Source: Planctomyces sp. (GTDB lineage Bacteria; Planctomycetota; Planctomycetia; Planctomycetales; Planctomycetaceae). Taken from it: a DNA stretch of 7,694 nt. The stretch covers positions 1-7,694 of the forward strand of contig SYLK01000809.1 of assembly GCA_005809115.1 (NCBI GenBank). Direction: 5' to 3'. The translations under genes were made by a program, and so were the position numbers. The notes beneath the pieces are model-generated. The model ran no database searches. It had not been told where the DNA came from and was given only the letters and a program-made list of their open reading frames with translations. Below, piece after piece: positions 7,193-7,694 of the stretch. Numbering within the stretch: position 1 is the first letter of the stretch; each line of letters starts with the position of its first letter.

Positions 7193-7221
7193 ATCGTAAA
7201 GGCTTCAATCAGTGCTCGCAA
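7193..7221 (-). promoter_or_regulatory. Candidate sigma70-type promoter for the three-gene operon
   Basis: On the minus strand TTGCGA (7221-7216) and TACGAT (7198-7193) are spaced by exactly 17 bp; each matches four of six consensus bases. Transcription would begin near 7186, giving a leader of roughly 75 nt that contains the 11-bp direct repeat. The match is moderate, and planctomycete promoters are not always of this type. Confidence 0.4.
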
Positions 7222-7225
7222 TCCC

Positions 7226-7247
7226 ATACCCTCCGGATACCCTCCGG
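7226..7247. repeat. 11-bp perfect tandem duplication upstream of the operon promoter
   Basis: ATACCCTCCGG is repeated exactly head-to-tail at 7226-7236 and 7237-7247. It ends 5 bp upstream of the predicted -35 box of the minus-strand operon. With an 11-bp period, the two copies would face nearly the same side of the DNA helix, which suits an activator site; a simple slippage duplication is the alternative. Confidence 0.9.
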
Positions 7248-7387
7248 AACGGATCATTCGGTTACCGCGAGCCGCGCGCCCCTTCCGACATCGTCAGCCA
7301 CGAAATGACGCTTCCCGGACGTGAACTCCGGCAGTCGTCACTTTTCCCCGGTACCGAGGCAAATTTGCTCCTGAAAGGCTCCATCCC

Positions 7388-7492
7388 ATGCATCAGAAAA
7401 AACCTGGCTGGTACCTGCTGCTGTCTGCGGTCTTCGCATTCTTTATGCGGGTGTTCACAAATTCAGTTGCGTTGCACAGTGCTGCATTCTAA
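7388..7492 (+). CDS. Possible 34-residue hydrophobic mini-protein
   Basis: ATG at 7388 opens a 34-codon frame ending in TAA at 7490-7492. GAAAGG stands 9 nt upstream as a good Shine-Dalgarno sequence. The peptide starts MHQKKPGW, with two lysines, and continues with a hydrophobic core YLLLSAVFAFFM, then RVFTNSVALHSAAF. This is the pattern of a signal peptide or a single short membrane segment. It lies just ahead of a Cys/His-rich gene in the same direction, with 32 nt between them, so it could be a leader ORF, a small membrane protein, or the stump of a truncated exported protein. Its last codons overlap the candidate -10 box of the next gene. Third-position GC (20 of 34) neither supports nor excludes coding. 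I recognise no family. Confidence 0.35.
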   Translation: MHQKKPGWYLLLSAVFAFFMRVFTNSVALHSAAF

Positions 7493-7495
7493 TAT
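7467..7495 (+). promoter_or_regulatory. Candidate sigma70-type promoter for the Cys/His-rich gene
   Basis: TTGCGT (7467-7472) and TAATAT (7490-7495) are separated by exactly 17 bp, with the -10 matching five of six consensus bases. Transcription would start near 7502, about 23 nt before the ATG. A small dyad, GCAC-A-GTGC (7474-7482), sits in the spacer and could be an operator half. Confidence 0.55.
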
Positions 7496-7510
7496 CGTGC
7501 ACCTGCGCGA

Positions 7511-7515
7511 AGGAG
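7511..7515 (+). promoter_or_regulatory. Shine-Dalgarno sequence fixing the start at 7525
   Basis: AGGAG lies 9 nt before ATG 7525. No other in-frame start codon with a ribosome binding site is visible nearby, so it decides the start of the Cys/His-rich gene. Confidence 0.75.
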
Positions 7516-7524
7516 TGTTGCACG

Positions 7525-7694
7525 ATGTGGGTCAGACTGGTTGTCTCAGTAACCTTGCTGCCGATGCTGGTTCACAGCATCCTTGGTTGTTGCTGGCACC
7601 ACGCCCATTCCGAAATTAATCCTGCCTGTGAGCAGTCGGTCGCTGACTTGCACGATGGTCATCGACACACTCACGATCCCTGCACAGACGATAA
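7525..7694 (+). CDS. Cys/His-rich exported small protein, putative metal-handling (5' part)
   Basis: The first 56 codons are present and the gene runs off the right edge. The N-terminus MWVRLVVSVTLLPMLVHS is a signal-peptide-like hydrophobic segment leading into ILGCCWHHAH. Cys22 could be a lipoprotein attachment cysteine (weak lipobox I-L-G-C), or Cys22-Cys23 may be metal ligands. After residue 21 the visible part has four Cys (22, 23, 35, 53) and seven His (25, 26, 28, 43, 46, 48, 50), including HDGHRHTH, a composition typical of periplasmic metal-binding proteins. From memory, small planctomycete proteins with a GCCWHHAH-type motif precede heavy-metal RND efflux (czc/cus-like) genes; I could not verify this here. 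It has its own promoter and a strong ribosome binding site, and is transcribed away from the minus-strand operon. A link to metal stress is inferred. Confidence 0.75.
   Translation, partial: MWVRLVVSVTLLPMLVHSILGCCWHHAHSEINPACEQSVADLHDGHRHTHDPCTDD

Larger units (their letters stand above)
7111..7387. other. Control region upstream of the minus-strand operon
   Basis: This gap lies between the divergent minus-strand operon and the plus-strand small genes. It holds the operon's leader and candidate promoter and two short tandem duplications, entered separately, plus the 8-bp palindrome TTCCGGAA (7163-7170). From about 7250 to 7370 I see no further structure. Confidence 0.6.

Noticed and set aside
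7212..7619. Plus-strand open frame (135 codons) over the divergent region
   Set aside because: It overlaps in another frame the Cys/His-rich gene, which has a better start, ribosome binding site and signal peptide, and it also covers the operon promoter region.

Overview
The window is high in GC and reads as planctomycete DNA (Planctomycetota, Pirellulales/Planctomycetales-like). The evidence is a tight minus-strand cluster of three families that are strongly expanded and largely confined to that phylum: a DUF1549/DUF1553 protein with bacterial Ig-like (Big_2) domains and cytochrome-like Cys/His motifs, a Tat-exported DUF1501 protein, and a secreted protein with two pre-peptidase C-terminal (PPC) domains. 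Lineage and functions are inferred from motifs read by eye; no database search was run.

Layout. Positions 2-370 (+) hold the 3' end of a gene entering from the left, encoding a small lipocalin-like beta-strand protein. It is followed by a GC hairpin. About 600 bases (371-966) separate it from the convergent minus-strand operon. This gap holds no intact gene I can defend, but its right half contains minus-strand segments that look coding and change frame, possibly a decayed gene (679-911). The operon runs right to left: DUF1549/DUF1553 protein (7110-4579), 28-nt gap, DUF1501 protein (4550-3195), 4-nt overlap, PPC protein (3198-967). A sigma70-like promoter is visible upstream at 7221-7193, flanked by two short tandem duplications.

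Divergent from the operon on the plus strand are a possible 34-residue hydrophobic mini-protein (7388-7492), a good promoter (7467-7495), a clear Shine-Dalgarno sequence, and the start of a Cys/His-rich exported protein (7525-7694, cut by the window end). That protein is typical of metal-handling proteins and may head a metal-efflux operon lying to the right.

How the genes may work together. All three operon products carry export signals, and close spacing plus overlap suggest coupled expression. The set recurs as a module in planctomycetes, but its biochemical role is not established as far as I know. The cytochrome-like motifs in the first protein, the sulfatase/phosphatase-like fold generally proposed for DUF1501, and the adhesive PPC/Ig-like domains of the third point to a cell-envelope complex, which is inference. 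The most useful leads are the unannotated small genes at the right edge, the frame-changing remnant at 679-911, and a cluster of very short tandem duplications in the operon's control and junction sequences.
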